Positions 53,743-63,800 of a stretch of 64,000 nucleotides of DNA are shown piece after piece. The stretch covers positions 128,608-192,607 of the forward strand of contig NZ_SMFK01000004.1 of assembly GCF_004349355.1 (NCBI RefSeq). Reading direction: 5' to 3'. This DNA is from Flavobacterium cellulosilyticum. GTDB taxonomy: Bacteria > Bacteroidota > Bacteroidia > Flavobacteriales > Flavobacteriaceae. The notes beneath the pieces were generated by a model that saw nothing but the letters and a program-made list of their open reading frames with translations, was not told the DNA's origin and searched no databases. The position numbers and the translations under genes are program-made. The stretch's first letter is position 1. The number at the start of each line of letters is the position of its first letter.

Positions 53743-54609
53743 TCAGTCAGGTTTTGTACTTTTATGATGCATAACTACTTGCGGGAATGGAATTTCAATG
53801 CCTTCTTTATCAAATGCTTCTTTTATTCGTTTTCTAAATTCACCAGTGACTTCCCATTGTCTATTGGGAATGGTTTCACCTAAAACTTTCAAAGAAATGG
53901 CTGAATCTCCTAAATCGTTAACTCTAAGAAATTGCGGTGGAGTTATTAGAGCTAATTTCCAAAAAGGATCCTCAAACATTTGGTTTCCTGTTGTGTTGAT
54001 AATTGCAATAGCATGATCTAAATTAGTGTTATAGGCAACCCCAATGTTAAGGTTTATTCTTGCAAATTGTTTGGACCAATTTGAAACTTGTTTTACTTCA
54101 CCATGCGGAATATGATGTACAACACCATCTAAATCACGCAGAGTTGTCATTCGTAAAGTAATGCGTTCCACCGTTCCTCCGAGGGAATCAAATTTTACAA
54201 CATCACCAATTCGGTATTGGTTTTCAATAATAATAAACAATCCTGTGATTATATCACGAATTAAGTATTGCCCGCCAAAACCAAAAGCTAATCCAATAAT
54301 TCCTGCTCCAGCTAATAATGGTCCAATTTCCATTCCAATTTCTTGAAGCACCATCAAACTTGAAATTGAAAGTAATGCTATAAAAAAAGTAGCACTAAAG
54401 ATACTAATCAAGGTGTTCTCACGTTTTTTTTCACTTTCATCGTTTGAATTAAGATCAGGAAGAACAAGTAGACGAACTGTTTTTTCAATAAATTTATGAA
54501 TAACTTTATTGATAAGGTAAAATCCGATTATAATAAGTATAATTCTTAGACCGTGTGTTAGTATCCAAGGTTCTAGGGTTGTAGTCCAAAAAGAGAGTTG
54601 TTTCTGCAT
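53743..54609 (-). CDS. Small-conductance mechanosensitive channel (MscS family)
   Basis: 288 residues with three N-terminal helices (about 15-35, 60-85, 90-110). The pore-lining TM3 motif is GIIGLAFGFGGQYLIRDIITGLFIIIENQYRIGDVV, followed by the beta domain (about 125-180) and alpha/beta C-terminal domain ending IPFPQVVMHH. It opens under membrane tension to release solutes during osmotic downshock. It is convergent with the FMN reductase gene, only 6 bp between stops. Confidence 0.95.
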   Translation of the reverse strand: MQKQLSFWTTTLEPWILTHGLRIILIIIGFYLINKVIHKFIEKTVRLLVLPDLNSNDESEKKRENTLISIFSATFFIALLSISSLMVLQEIGMEIGPLLAGAGIIGLAFGFGGQYLIRDIITGLFIIIENQYRIGDVVKFDSLGGTVERITLRMTTLRDLDGVVHHIPHGEVKQVSNWSKQFARINLNIGVAYNTNLDHAIAIINTTGNQMFEDPFWKLALITPPQFLRVNDLGDSAISLKVLGETIPNRQWEVTGEFRKRIKEAFDKEGIEIPFPQVVMHHKSTKPD

Positions 54610-54939
54610 GTAAATTGTGTTTATTAATGATTGTATTTTGTTACACTTTGAAAAGTAAAAAAGAGAACAAAACCTTATTGTTTACCATGTTTTTCTAAAA
54701 AAATAATGGCGCAAATTTACGAAAAAAATAGTGTTTAATCGATAGCTTTAAAGATAACCTCTATTCCCATAAAAGTTAAAAAGAAGTATAATTTACTTTT
54801 TTTTTTGATACAAATTCCTATTGGAACTGAGAATTTGCTAGAGCTAGTGTATTATTCAATTTAATAATATGTTCCTTTTAATTTATTGCAACTTATTTTA
54901 CTACGAGTTTTTCGCACCTGCCAGCAATAAATGTGTTTT
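54610..54939. other. AT-rich intergenic region, no gene seen
   Basis: 330 bp between the start of mscS and the end of the DUF808 gene, both on the minus strand. It is AT-rich with long T tracts, with no convincing ORF and no clear terminator. It presumably holds the mscS promoter. Confidence 0.5.
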
Positions 54940-55809
54940 TTATTTTCTGTCAATCATCTTTTTAAAAAGGGATACGATTGTCAAAACTATAATTCCCACA
55001 GTAAGCCCGACGAGAAATTCTTTTATAATTGAGGGTAATTGTGGCATTAAATGATGTAAAAAATCAATATTATGTACAAATATCCCACCTGCAACTAGTA
55101 GCAAAGCAATCGTACCTATTACTGACAAGCTTTTAATGACTTTTGGCAATGCTGTTACAAGAATGTTTCCTATTTTTTTTGACAGACTATTTTCATTTGT
55201 ACTTCGCTGAATAAGCATAAGACCTGCTTCATCCATTCTTACAATAATTGCGACTATACCGTAAACACCTATTGTTGCTATAATGGCGACTATAGAAACT
55301 ACAATTATTTGTGAAAGAATAGGTTTTCCAATTACGCTCCCCAGAGCAATAATTACGATTTCTACGGATAATATAAAATCAGTAACTATGGCGGATTTTA
55401 TTTTTTCCTTTTCAAGAGCTAAAATTTCTACTTTTGTTAAGGGTTGTATTGTGATAGTTGTTTTTGATTGTTGATGTGGAAATAAATATTCATATATTTT
55501 TTCTGTCCCTTCAAAGGCTAAAAAAACACCACCTAACACCAATATTATGATGATAGCAAATGGTAAATAGGCACTTAATAAAAAGGCGATTGGCAAAATG
55601 ATTAATTTATTTAACAAGGAACCTTTTCCAATGGCCCATAATACAGGCAGTTCTCTTGAGGATATAAATCCAGAAGCTTTTTCGGCATTAACGGCCAAAT
55701 CATCTCCTAAAATTCCCGCCGTTTTTTTTGTGGCAATTTTACTCATTGCTGCAACATCATCCATTATAGTTGCAATATCATCGAATAGTGCGAAAAAACC
55801 TGATGCCAT
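54940..55809 (-). CDS. DUF808 domain inner membrane protein (YedI-like)
   Basis: 289 residues. The N-terminus MASGFFALFDDIATIMDDVAAMSKIATKKTAGILGDDLAVNAEKASGF is the family signature. Six or more hydrophobic helices follow (GALVL-type runs at about 85-110, 150-170, 175-200, 235-285). It is an inner membrane protein of unknown function, sometimes linked to stress. A T12 tract lies immediately before the start codon on the plus strand (55811-55822). Confidence 0.93.
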   Translation of the reverse strand: MASGFFALFDDIATIMDDVAAMSKIATKKTAGILGDDLAVNAEKASGFISSRELPVLWAIGKGSLLNKLIILPIAFLLSAYLPFAIIIILVLGGVFLAFEGTEKIYEYLFPHQQSKTTITIQPLTKVEILALEKEKIKSAIVTDFILSVEIVIIALGSVIGKPILSQIIVVSIVAIIATIGVYGIVAIIVRMDEAGLMLIQRSTNENSLSKKIGNILVTALPKVIKSLSVIGTIALLLVAGGIFVHNIDFLHHLMPQLPSIIKEFLVGLTVGIIVLTIVSLFKKMIDRK

Positions 55810-56007
55810 GTTTTTTTTTTTTATTAACTCGGTTTATTTTGTATAGCAAGTATAAATTTAGGTATTCTTATTGTATAGTGCTGCTAAACTACTATTTTTT
55901 GGTATACTCTATTTATAAAAACACTAATTTTTTACATTTAATACTGATCTAACTTTTCGGGTTATTTATAACTACTGTTTTTGATTACTTTTGAAATAAA
56001 AAGTATC

Positions 56008-56490
56008 ATGGGTTTCAAACATCTTTTTAAAGCAAAATTAGACTGGTTAATTACTGAAAAAGAAGAGGGAGTGACCCTTAAGATCTTTAGTAAAAGTCAT
56101 ACTATTGCTATTGAAGGTAAAACGCTATTACATGTTTCTGCAGCCAAGGTTTTCAAGGGTGATCCAACTTTGTATAATCCAGAAGATTTGTTGCTAAGTA
56201 GTGTTGTTTCTTGTCATATGATGTCTTATTTATATGTTTGCGAGCAAAATGGAATCGAAATAATTTCATATTCAGACTCAGCGGAGGCAACTCTCGAGGT
56301 TTTAGCTAATGGCAGCGGACGTTTTGTTAGTATTCAATTGAATCCAATAGTAATAATTAGGAACAAAGAAAAATTGGTTGAGGCGCTAAACCTGCATAAA
56401 CAAGCAAACAAGCTCTGTTTTATTGCGAATTCATGTAATTTCCCAATTGAACATTTTCCAATCTGTGAAGTAGTAGCTACTAACACTTAG
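56008..56490 (+). CDS. OsmC family peroxidase-like protein
   Basis: 160 residues from the ATG at 56008; an in-frame TTG at 55981 lies upstream of the -7 box TACTTTTG (55986-55993) and is unlikely. One resolving cysteine is in SCHMMSYLYVCEQNGIEI (SSVVSCHM), and NSCNFPIEHF carries the second, the pair expected for organic hydroperoxide reduction. The start GFKHLFKAKLDW is typical of the YhfA/OsmC-like subgroup. It probably detoxifies organic peroxides. Confidence 0.9.
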   Translation: MGFKHLFKAKLDWLITEKEEGVTLKIFSKSHTIAIEGKTLLHVSAAKVFKGDPTLYNPEDLLLSSVVSCHMMSYLYVCEQNGIEIISYSDSAEATLEVLANGSGRFVSIQLNPIVIIRNKEKLVEALNLHKQANKLCFIANSCNFPIEHFPICEVVATNT

Positions 56491-56589
56491 AATTTTTCAA
56501 TTTGTCTTTTGATAATTCGACACCTTTGTAATAAACATCAATTATCCTTTTTTTTTGGGAGCAGCACCATTTTTTTTATAATGAAAACC

Positions 56590-56649
56590 ACTCCTGCTGT
56601 CCGCTATATCCACGCCAAAAAGCGTGGGATGTCGCTCCCATCAGGGCTA
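56590..56649 (-). repeat. Flavobacterial hairpin element, copy 4
   Basis: On the minus strand it starts TAGCCCTGAT and ends ATATAGCGGACAGCAGGAGT. Inner arms CCACGC (56610-56615) and GCGTGG (56622-56627) close a short loop. Flanking genes are on the plus strand, so this copy is antisense to them. Confidence 0.85.
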
Positions 56650-56853
56650 TAATTCACGTTTTTATTTTCATAATGACTAAGCGAATAGAAATCCTAGAAG
56701 CACTTCTTTTTCCGTGACTTTGCGAATCATATAACAATCGATATGGCACATTTAGTCTAAAACCACTCTATCGTAATTTTGTGAATGTGTGAATTATGCA
56801 AACTATTGAATTAGTTGTGTAACACTTATTAGTTTAATAAAAGTCAACTTTGT

Positions 56854-56880
56854 AATTATCAATTATCAATTATCAATTAT
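56854..56880. repeat. Heptamer tandem repeat
   Basis: Four near-perfect head-to-tail copies of AATTATC, just before the small lipoprotein gene. Too short for a CRISPR or satellite array. Repeat number might vary between strains. Confidence 0.8.
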
Positions 56881-56924
56881 TAAAGGGAAGTACTCTTTAA
56901 AATTTAATTTAACAGATCCATAAA

Positions 56925-57164
56925 ATGAAAAATAATAAAACAAAAAAAATCATAGGATTCTTTGCTATGCTAACCGTTTTACTGGTAATGGGATGCAAAG
57001 AACAAGCTAAAGAACAACCTGCGAATAAGGAAGTTATCGTTGTGCCAGCACCAGCACACCCTGTGATCATAGAAAAAGCAGTTCCTGATAACTCGACAAC
57101 CATTAAATTGGATAAAAACGGATTAGAAGTCGATGCGAAAAAAGTAAATGTTAAAGTAGAATAG
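56925..57164 (+). CDS. Small lipoprotein, unknown function
   Basis: 79 residues with a signal peptide and lipobox VMGCKEQ (cysteine about 25). The mature part has a proline/valine-rich stretch (VVPAPAHPVIIEKAVP) and a KLDKNGLEVDAKKVNVKVE tail. It is probably anchored in the envelope and may act as a spacer or adhesive. I know no family. A strong terminator follows about 100 bp on. Confidence 0.7.
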   Translation: MKNNKTKKIIGFFAMLTVLLVMGCKEQAKEQPANKEVIVVPAPAHPVIIEKAVPDNSTTIKLDKNGLEVDAKKVNVKVE

Positions 57165-57260
57165 GGAAAAATTTATCCCAGTACTTCGTAACTACATTAC
57201 AGCTAAATTTAGATTTCACATTTATAAGTTAGAATACTAGGTTGTAAATAGTTGCAAAAT

Positions 57261-57292
57261 CGTGCCCCGATAGCTTTATCGGGGCACGGTTT
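57261..57292 (+). terminator. GC-rich terminator after the small lipoprotein gene
   Basis: CGTGCCCCGATA (57261-57272) pairs perfectly with TATCGGGGCACG (57277-57288), loop GCTT, followed by GTTTT. Unusually GC-rich for this genome. Confidence 0.85.
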
Positions 57293-57376
57293 TGATTATA
57301 AAGTTGAAACTCTTTTTCATTACATACTAAATTTTATAGTTAACTCATTGGGTGAATTTCTATTTGTATTTTTTAA

Positions 57377-57726
57377 TCACAAAAATTCATAGATTTCACT
57401 ATTATAATTAAGATGTTTCACTTCGACATAGCAAATCCTAGCCATGTGTTTCCAAGTTTTGGACGATTTCACTCTTTTTTCAGTGTATCTATACATTTGC
57501 TTATTATTAAAAATCTTGTTTTCAATAATTTTACCCAATTGCTTGTAAAAATATATATATATATTATAAGTTGTAGATAGTTTTCGTTCAATCGGGCGGG
57601 GCTCATTAAAATTTAAATATAAGCCTGAATTATCAATTCGTTTTGAAAGAATAGTTGAGGTATATAAATCAACGTAATCTATTGGCCTAAAAGGTCAAAT
57701 TTCGACTTAAATATTTGTAAAAACAT
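57377..57726 (-). pseudogene. Frameshifted small gene, unknown family
   Basis: ATG at 57726 opens MFLQIFKSKFDLLGQ, stopped by TAG at 57679-57681. A second frame, open from a TGA at 57695-57697, continues without a stop through PIDYVDLYTSTILSKRID, FNEPRPIERKL and MYRYTEKRVKSSKTWKHMA to TGA at 57377-57379. The two overlap at 57682-57694, so one missing base would join them into a protein of about 116 residues. Composition and codon use look coding. I do not recognise the product. It is a natural frameshift, or a sequencing error in an intact gene. Confidence 0.65.
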
Positions 57727-57839
57727 GTCAAACAACGAGTTGGTTAATCAATATAAATAGATAAATATTATATGAATTATTTTTATTACTTGAAAATTTG
57801 TCATAATTTGTGTAAAATATTTCATTAATTTATATAAGG

Positions 57840-59849
57840 ATGATTAAAGGTACACCATCTTACAATGATTTGCTTACTAAAGTTAATGATCAAGAATTAT
57901 TGATTGAACAAATAAAAAGCAATAATACTTCTTTAATACAATATGAAATGCTTTTTAAAGAGGCATTAGATTTTATGTGTGTATGTGGAACCGATGGATA
58001 TTTTATTGAAGTTAATCCTATTTTTATAGAAGTTTTAGGATATACCGAACATGAATTAATATCCGCACCTTTTATTGATTTTGTTTATTATGAAGATTTA
58101 GAGAAGACTAAATATGAATTTAATAAAATATTTAAAGGGAATCCTACTGTAAATTTTGAAAATCGATATGTTAAAAAGAATGGAGAAACTGTTCATTTGC
58201 AGTGGAAGGCAATTTTGAATTTTTCAAATAATATTGTTTATGCAATTGCGCGCGAAATAACAGATATAAAGATCACTCATGACAAATTAATTGCAAGCGA
58301 AAGGCTGCTTAATGAGGCTCAAAAAATCGCTAAATTAGGGGTGTGGGAGTTTAATTTGACAACAAACGAACTAATATGGTCTGATGAATTATATTCAATT
58401 TTTGAAATTGAAAACAAACCCAACCCTAACTTGTATTCTGAATATTTATTTCGGTTTACTAAGGAAGATTTAGAAAAACTTAATGCTAACATCAATCAAG
58501 CTATTATTAGTAAAGAACCTTATGAAATTGAGCATCAATTACTGTTACCCAATAATACAATAAAATGGGTTTTAGGTACTGGAATTCCTGTTTTAGACGA
58601 AAATAAAAATGTGGTTTCTTTAAGGGGAATAGCCAAAGATATAACTCAAAAAAAACAAATTGAGGAAACAATTAAAGCCAAAGATTTAGCTCAAAGTGCC
58701 AATAAAGCCAAATCAGATTTTCTTGCTAATATGAGCCATGAAATTAGAACTCCTCTCAATGGAATAATAGGATTTACGGAATTATTGTTGCAAACAGACT
58801 TAGATAAAAATCAATTGGACTATATGTCAAGCATCAATAAATCTGGAGAGCTATTAATGGAACTAATTAATGATATTTTAGATTTTGCTAAAATTGAATC
58901 GGGGAAATTGGAATTACACATTGAAGAAATAAATTTATTTGAATCAATTTATCAAATTATTGATGTTTTCAAACTCATTGGCGTTCAAAAAAATATTGAA
59001 TTAATTGTAAATATTGACAAAAATGTTCCTCAATTTATTTTTATAGATGAAATACGAATAAAACAAGTCTTAGTAAACTTAATTAGTAATGCTTTTAAGT
59101 TTACTTATTTTGGTAAAATACAATTAGACATAATTCAAATATCAGAAAATACAGATAACTTGTCAACAATACAATTTTCAGTAAAGGACACTGGTATTGG
59201 AATTCAAGATATAAATCAAACAAAAATATTCAATTCTTTTGTTCAGGAAGATAGTTCAACTTCACGAAAATATGGAGGTACTGGATTAGGTTTAGCAATT
59301 TCAAATCAAATTTTGGGATTAATGAATAGCAAACTTGAATTGATAAGTAAATATGGAGAAGGAAGTGATTTTTTCTTTACAATAGAAGTTTTAAAATCAA
59401 ATAATTTAGACTTAATAAATAACTTACCGTTAAACTTAATTGATGATAAAAGGATTATTTCTTCGTATTTTCAAATTAAAGATTTTAAAATTTTAATTGT
59501 TGAAGATAATAATATTAATATGTTGCTCATTAGAACACTATTAAAAAAAATGATGCCCAATTGTACCTTAATAGAAGCTACAAATGGTAATGAAGCTATC
59601 CTTAAATTTATTTCAGAAAACCCCAATCTAATATTAATGGATATTCAAATGCCAGAAAAAAATGGATATGAAGCTACTGTTGACATTAGAAAAATTAACA
59701 ACTCTAATTTAGTACCTATTATTGCTTTAACCGCTGGGATAGTGACTGGAGAAAAAGAGAAATGTATAGAATTTGGGATGAATGATTATCTATCTAAACC
59801 AATTATTAAGGAGGAATTAGAAAAAATATTGATGAAATGGGTGAAGTAA
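57840..59849 (+). CDS. Hybrid sensor histidine kinase/response regulator
   Basis: 669 residues, no membrane helices, so cytoplasmic. An N-terminal coiled coil is followed by two PAS domains (about 40-150 and 160-275), then HisKA with the phosphorylated His300 in FLANMSHEIRTPLNG. HATPase_c (about 405-520) has GTGLGLAIS. The receiver (about 550-665) has Asp601 in LILMDIQMPEKNG and the conserved Lys in SKPI. It probably senses a small molecule or redox state. The Hpt protein at 10055 is a possible partner. Confidence 0.95.
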   Translation: MIKGTPSYNDLLTKVNDQELLIEQIKSNNTSLIQYEMLFKEALDFMCVCGTDGYFIEVNPIFIEVLGYTEHELISAPFIDFVYYEDLEKTKYEFNKIFKGNPTVNFENRYVKKNGETVHLQWKAILNFSNNIVYAIAREITDIKITHDKLIASERLLNEAQKIAKLGVWEFNLTTNELIWSDELYSIFEIENKPNPNLYSEYLFRFTKEDLEKLNANINQAIISKEPYEIEHQLLLPNNTIKWVLGTGIPVLDENKNVVSLRGIAKDITQKKQIEETIKAKDLAQSANKAKSDFLANMSHEIRTPLNGIIGFTELLLQTDLDKNQLDYMSSINKSGELLMELINDILDFAKIESGKLELHIEEINLFESIYQIIDVFKLIGVQKNIELIVNIDKNVPQFIFIDEIRIKQVLVNLISNAFKFTYFGKIQLDIIQISENTDNLSTIQFSVKDTGIGIQDINQTKIFNSFVQEDSSTSRKYGGTGLGLAISNQILGLMNSKLELISKYGEGSDFFFTIEVLKSNNLDLINNLPLNLIDDKRIISSYFQIKDFKILIVEDNNINMLLIRTLLKKMMPNCTLIEATNGNEAILKFISENPNLILMDIQMPEKNGYEATVDIRKINNSNLVPIIALTAGIVTGEKEKCIEFGMNDYLSKPIIKEELEKILMKWVK

Positions 59850-59924
59850 ATTATTTTATCTAAATGATAATTGCGATGTTCTTTTCCGTAAGTTCCTATC
59901 GGGATAATACAGTTTGGGTATATA

Positions 59925-60524
59925 TTATATAGTTTCAATTACATTCTCTTGTAACCTTCTAGATTTTGGTGTAATTTCAATTCGGTTAAAATCGTCTTCC
60001 GAACCGTACCCTATTGCCATTGCAAATAGAGGTTTGTATGCTGACATGTTAAGAATATCCATGTATTTATCGGATTCAATTCCTTCCATTGCTGTTGAAT
60101 CTAATCCTAATGCAATACTGGCAGTCAAGCCAACTCCTAAGGCGATATACACTTGTTTGGACAACCATATTTTCAAATCGTTTTCTGGCATACTGGCTTT
60201 AATTTGGTTGTACCAATTCCTGCTTGTATTTGAAAATTCGTGATCAACCACTTTTTGAAAAGCATCAAAGTCATCTACTACACTAAAAATAACTAATAGT
60301 TTAGCTTGGTTTATTTTTTCTTCATTGTGCATTGAAACTGAAGCTAATTTTGCTTTAATTTCTTGATTTTGTACAAATGTGAATTTCCAGGGTTGAATAT
60401 TTATAGAAGAAGGAGTGAGTCGTAAAATCTCTTTCAAATCTTCAATTTTATCTAGTGGTATTTCTTTGACAGAATTGTATGTCTTTGCTGTATATCTTTT
60501 TTTTATTAATTCTAAAATATTCAT
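59925..60524 (-). CDS. Nitroreductase family protein (NfsB-like)
   Basis: 199 residues from ATG at 60524, opening MNILELIKKRYTAKTYN; the longer frame from 60620 overlaps a decayed gene and is unlikely. It has the FMN-binding RYTAKTY start and LRLTPSSINIQPWKF, then GLDSTAMEGIESDKY and a C-terminal YGSEDDF. It is an oxygen-insensitive NAD(P)H nitro/quinone reductase. It is downstream of the NRPS gene on the same strand, separated by a relic. Confidence 0.92.
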   Translation of the reverse strand: MNILELIKKRYTAKTYNSVKEIPLDKIEDLKEILRLTPSSINIQPWKFTFVQNQEIKAKLASVSMHNEEKINQAKLLVIFSVVDDFDAFQKVVDHEFSNTSRNWYNQIKASMPENDLKIWLSKQVYIALGVGLTASIALGLDSTAMEGIESDKYMDILNMSAYKPLFAMAIGYGSEDDFNRIEITPKSRRLQENVIETI

Positions 60525-60619
60525 AGATTTATTTTTTTTTCTTTTTAAAGGATCAATTATAGATACAAAGTTAAGGTAATCCATGGATTTTACAATTTGA
60601 TTGTTGTTTTTAACGAACA

Positions 60620-60832
60620 TTATTTTGCAAAGGATACTAAGCCAGTAGAGTTAATACGGCGAAATAGTCACGGATAATAGATCTGTTTGTAAGTAGAATA
60701 ATTAAATTTAAAATCTTTGGGTGTAATTCCTTAATTTTGTGCTTCAATTATTCTAAGACTTAATTCACAAATTCGGACATAAAAATGTATAAAATCTTTG
60801 GTTACCAATACCTCTGGGGTCTGCTTCAAGCA
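60620..60832 (-). pseudogene. Decayed gene relic between the NRPS and nitroreductase genes
   Basis: A single minus-strand frame reads LKQTPEVLVTKDFIHFYVRICELSLRIIEAQN, stop (60731-60733), GITPKDFKFNYSTYKQIYYP, stop (60668-60670), LFRRINSTGLVSFAK, then stop (60620-60622). The protein-like composition between the nonsense codons suggests a gene of at least 70 codons inactivated by point mutations. Parent family not recognised. Confidence 0.5.
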
Positions 60833-60856
60833 AGTTTACTAGTATAATTATAAATA

Positions 60857-63800
60857 TTAGAAGTTAATATGTCTTTTATCCAAAAGATTTTGAAGCATAC
60901 CCGCTAAAATTTTATCGTTTGGTGGTTCAACAATACTAAGGTGATTACCAGTTATATTATGAATATTAACTCCTTTTAATGCTGCTTTTTTCCATCCCAA
61001 ATGTCCTGGATCTAATTTATATTCCTTATCATCTTTTGCTCGAAATAAATCCACTTCAAAATCCTGAGGAATTAGTTGGTAGCGATTAACAATTTTATTA
61101 ACCATACCATCAGCTTCAATAAATTTTTCAAGTGCTATCAATTCTTGTTTTGTCATATTATTGTTTTGCCCAAAATACTTTTTTAATAGATACTCTTTTT
61201 TCGAGCTAAAACGCAATTTTAAGGATTCCCAACTCGTGAGTATTTCCTTTAAAAAAACTAATCGTCTATAAGTACGATCATAGTATCTTGCTAGTCCTTT
61301 TTGAATAGGAGTTGCACTATAATAAGAAGAATCTACATAAGTGTCTAATGCAGCAATAATACTTACTGTCTTACCTTGATCTTTCAATTGGCGAGCTATT
61401 TCAAAAGCAACGATACCTCCAAAGGAGAATCCAGCTAATGCGTATGGACCTTTTGGATTTATTTTTATAATTGATTCTAAATAACAAGCCGCCATGGATT
61501 CGATGGATTCAAACCAATTATCAAAACCATTAGGTCCAATTCCTTGAAAACCATATACTGGTTGATCATCATCCAAATGGTTTATTGCATGTGCAAAATT
61601 TATTATATTAAGCCCCCCCCCATGAATTATAAAAAGAGGTATTTTACTACCGTTTGGTTTAATAGGTACTAAATAATCTGAAGGAATGTCGTTTTCGATA
61701 TTTAATAATTTGGCGAATTTTTCGACCGTTGAATGTTCAAATAATGCAGAAAGAGGAATTCTTTTACCAGTTTCATTCTCAATTTTAATCATAATATTTA
61801 CCGCCAGGATCGAATGTCCGCCCATCTCAAAAAAGGTACTAAAAATATCAATATTTTCTAGATTGAAGCATTCTTGCCAAATTGTAGCTACTAGCTTTTC
61901 TTCATTTGTGCGTGGGGCAGTATATTCTTGTTTATTTTTAGTATCGGATTTATATTCTAATAATACCTTACGATCTATTTTATCGTTTAATGTAGTAGGC
62001 ATTTTATCGATTATATGAAAATTATGCGGTACCATATATATTGGTAATTGTGATGCTAATTCATTACGCCATATACTAATTTGATTGCGATCATCAAAAA
62101 CGTCAGAATCTGCTATAATAAAAGCAATAAGTAGGTCAGATTTAGCTAACACAACTGCTGATTTTATACCATCAAGAGACATTAGAGCATTTTCTATTTC
62201 CCCAATTTCGATACGATGCCCTCTTATTTTCACCTGATGATCTATTCGACCAAGGCAAACTACTTCATTGGTTGGGAGTAGTTTTCCTATATCTCCTGAA
62301 AGATACATAATGTCATCTTTTTTATTAGAAAACTTATTCGGAATAAATTTTGCGGCTGTTAATTCTGGTCTTCCCAAATACCCTTTTCCCACGCCAAATC
62401 CTCCAATTGCAATTTCGCCAATGGCGTTTGGAGGTAGAAGATTCATGTGTTCATCAACTATATAATATTGCATGTTAGCAATGGGACCTCCAACGGAAAT
62501 TAATGTTTCTTCGTTCTTAATATGTTTACAAGAAGAAAAGATGGTTACTTCGGTTGGTCCATACAAATTCCAAAGTTCATCACACCTATTAATAAGTTCT
62601 TTTGCAAGATTAGTAGGTAGAGGTTCACCACAACATAATATCTTTAAAGGTAATTTTTTAGACCATCCCGCATCTATAAGCATTTGATAAGTAGTAGGCG
62701 TGCCGACAACTAATGTGATTTTTTCCTTTTCTAGCATTTCATATAACAGTCTACCATCACTTGATGTTTCATGGTCAGGTAATACTAATGTTGCGCCTTT
62801 TATTAATGGGAAAAATAATTCAAAACTAGCGATATCAAAAGAAATTGTAGAGATAAATGGAATTCTGTCTGATTCATTTATTCCAGGCTCATGAACAAAA
62901 GAACTAAGAAGATTGACTACATTTTTATTGGATATTTTAGCTCCTTTTGGTTTGCCTGTAGAACCAGAAGTATACAAAAGATATAATATGTTTTCTGGAT
63001 TTACAAATCTTTGAAGTTTTGTTGCGGGGTATTGATGTAATGATGCCATTGCATCATCTATTAATATAGTATTAGAACATTTCGGTAATGATAAAGACAA
63101 AGCTTTGCTTGTTAGCAAAAATTTTGCTTGTGAGTCTTCCATCATAAATTCTACACGTTTAATTGGATATTCATGATCTAATGGAAGGTAAGCAGCTCCA
63201 CATTGAATAATTGCCAATATAGAATAAACCAATTCAGGACTCCGTGGATATGAAACTGCTATATAATCACCAGATTGAACACCTTGAGCAACTAAGTAAT
63301 GTGCAAATTGATTTACTTTAATGTGTAAATCTTGGTAAGATATTTTGGTGCCATTATATTCAATAGCAATACTTTGAGGTGAAATTTCAGCTTGTTGACT
63401 TAGTAATTCAGATAATGAAATATTTGGATAAGGGGTATCTGTATTATTTAGCGAAATATAATTCGCTAAATAATCCCCTTTAAAAAGATCTTTTAGAGGG
63501 GTGTTAGGAATGGCTATTAATTTGTTTAAAGTTTCTTCAAAGGAAATCAATATTTGTTTTATAGTTTCTTCCTTGAATAATGTAGAATTATAGGAACATT
63601 GAAAAACAGGGCTTTTTTCTGATCTAAAAACGTGTAGTTGTAGTTCAAACGATGAGTATTTTCTAGGGTTTATTTTAAATTCATGTGTGAGTCCAAAAAA
63701 TGAATATTCACTTTTTAAACCATGATTTAGATCAACGGTTAATGTTATTGGCACCATTGGAACTCTAGATGGGTCTCGAACCACATCTAATTTCTGAAGG

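Noticed and set aside
56854..56880. CRISPR-like repeat
   Set aside because: Only four 7-bp units without spacers and no cas genes nearby. It is a simple tandem repeat.
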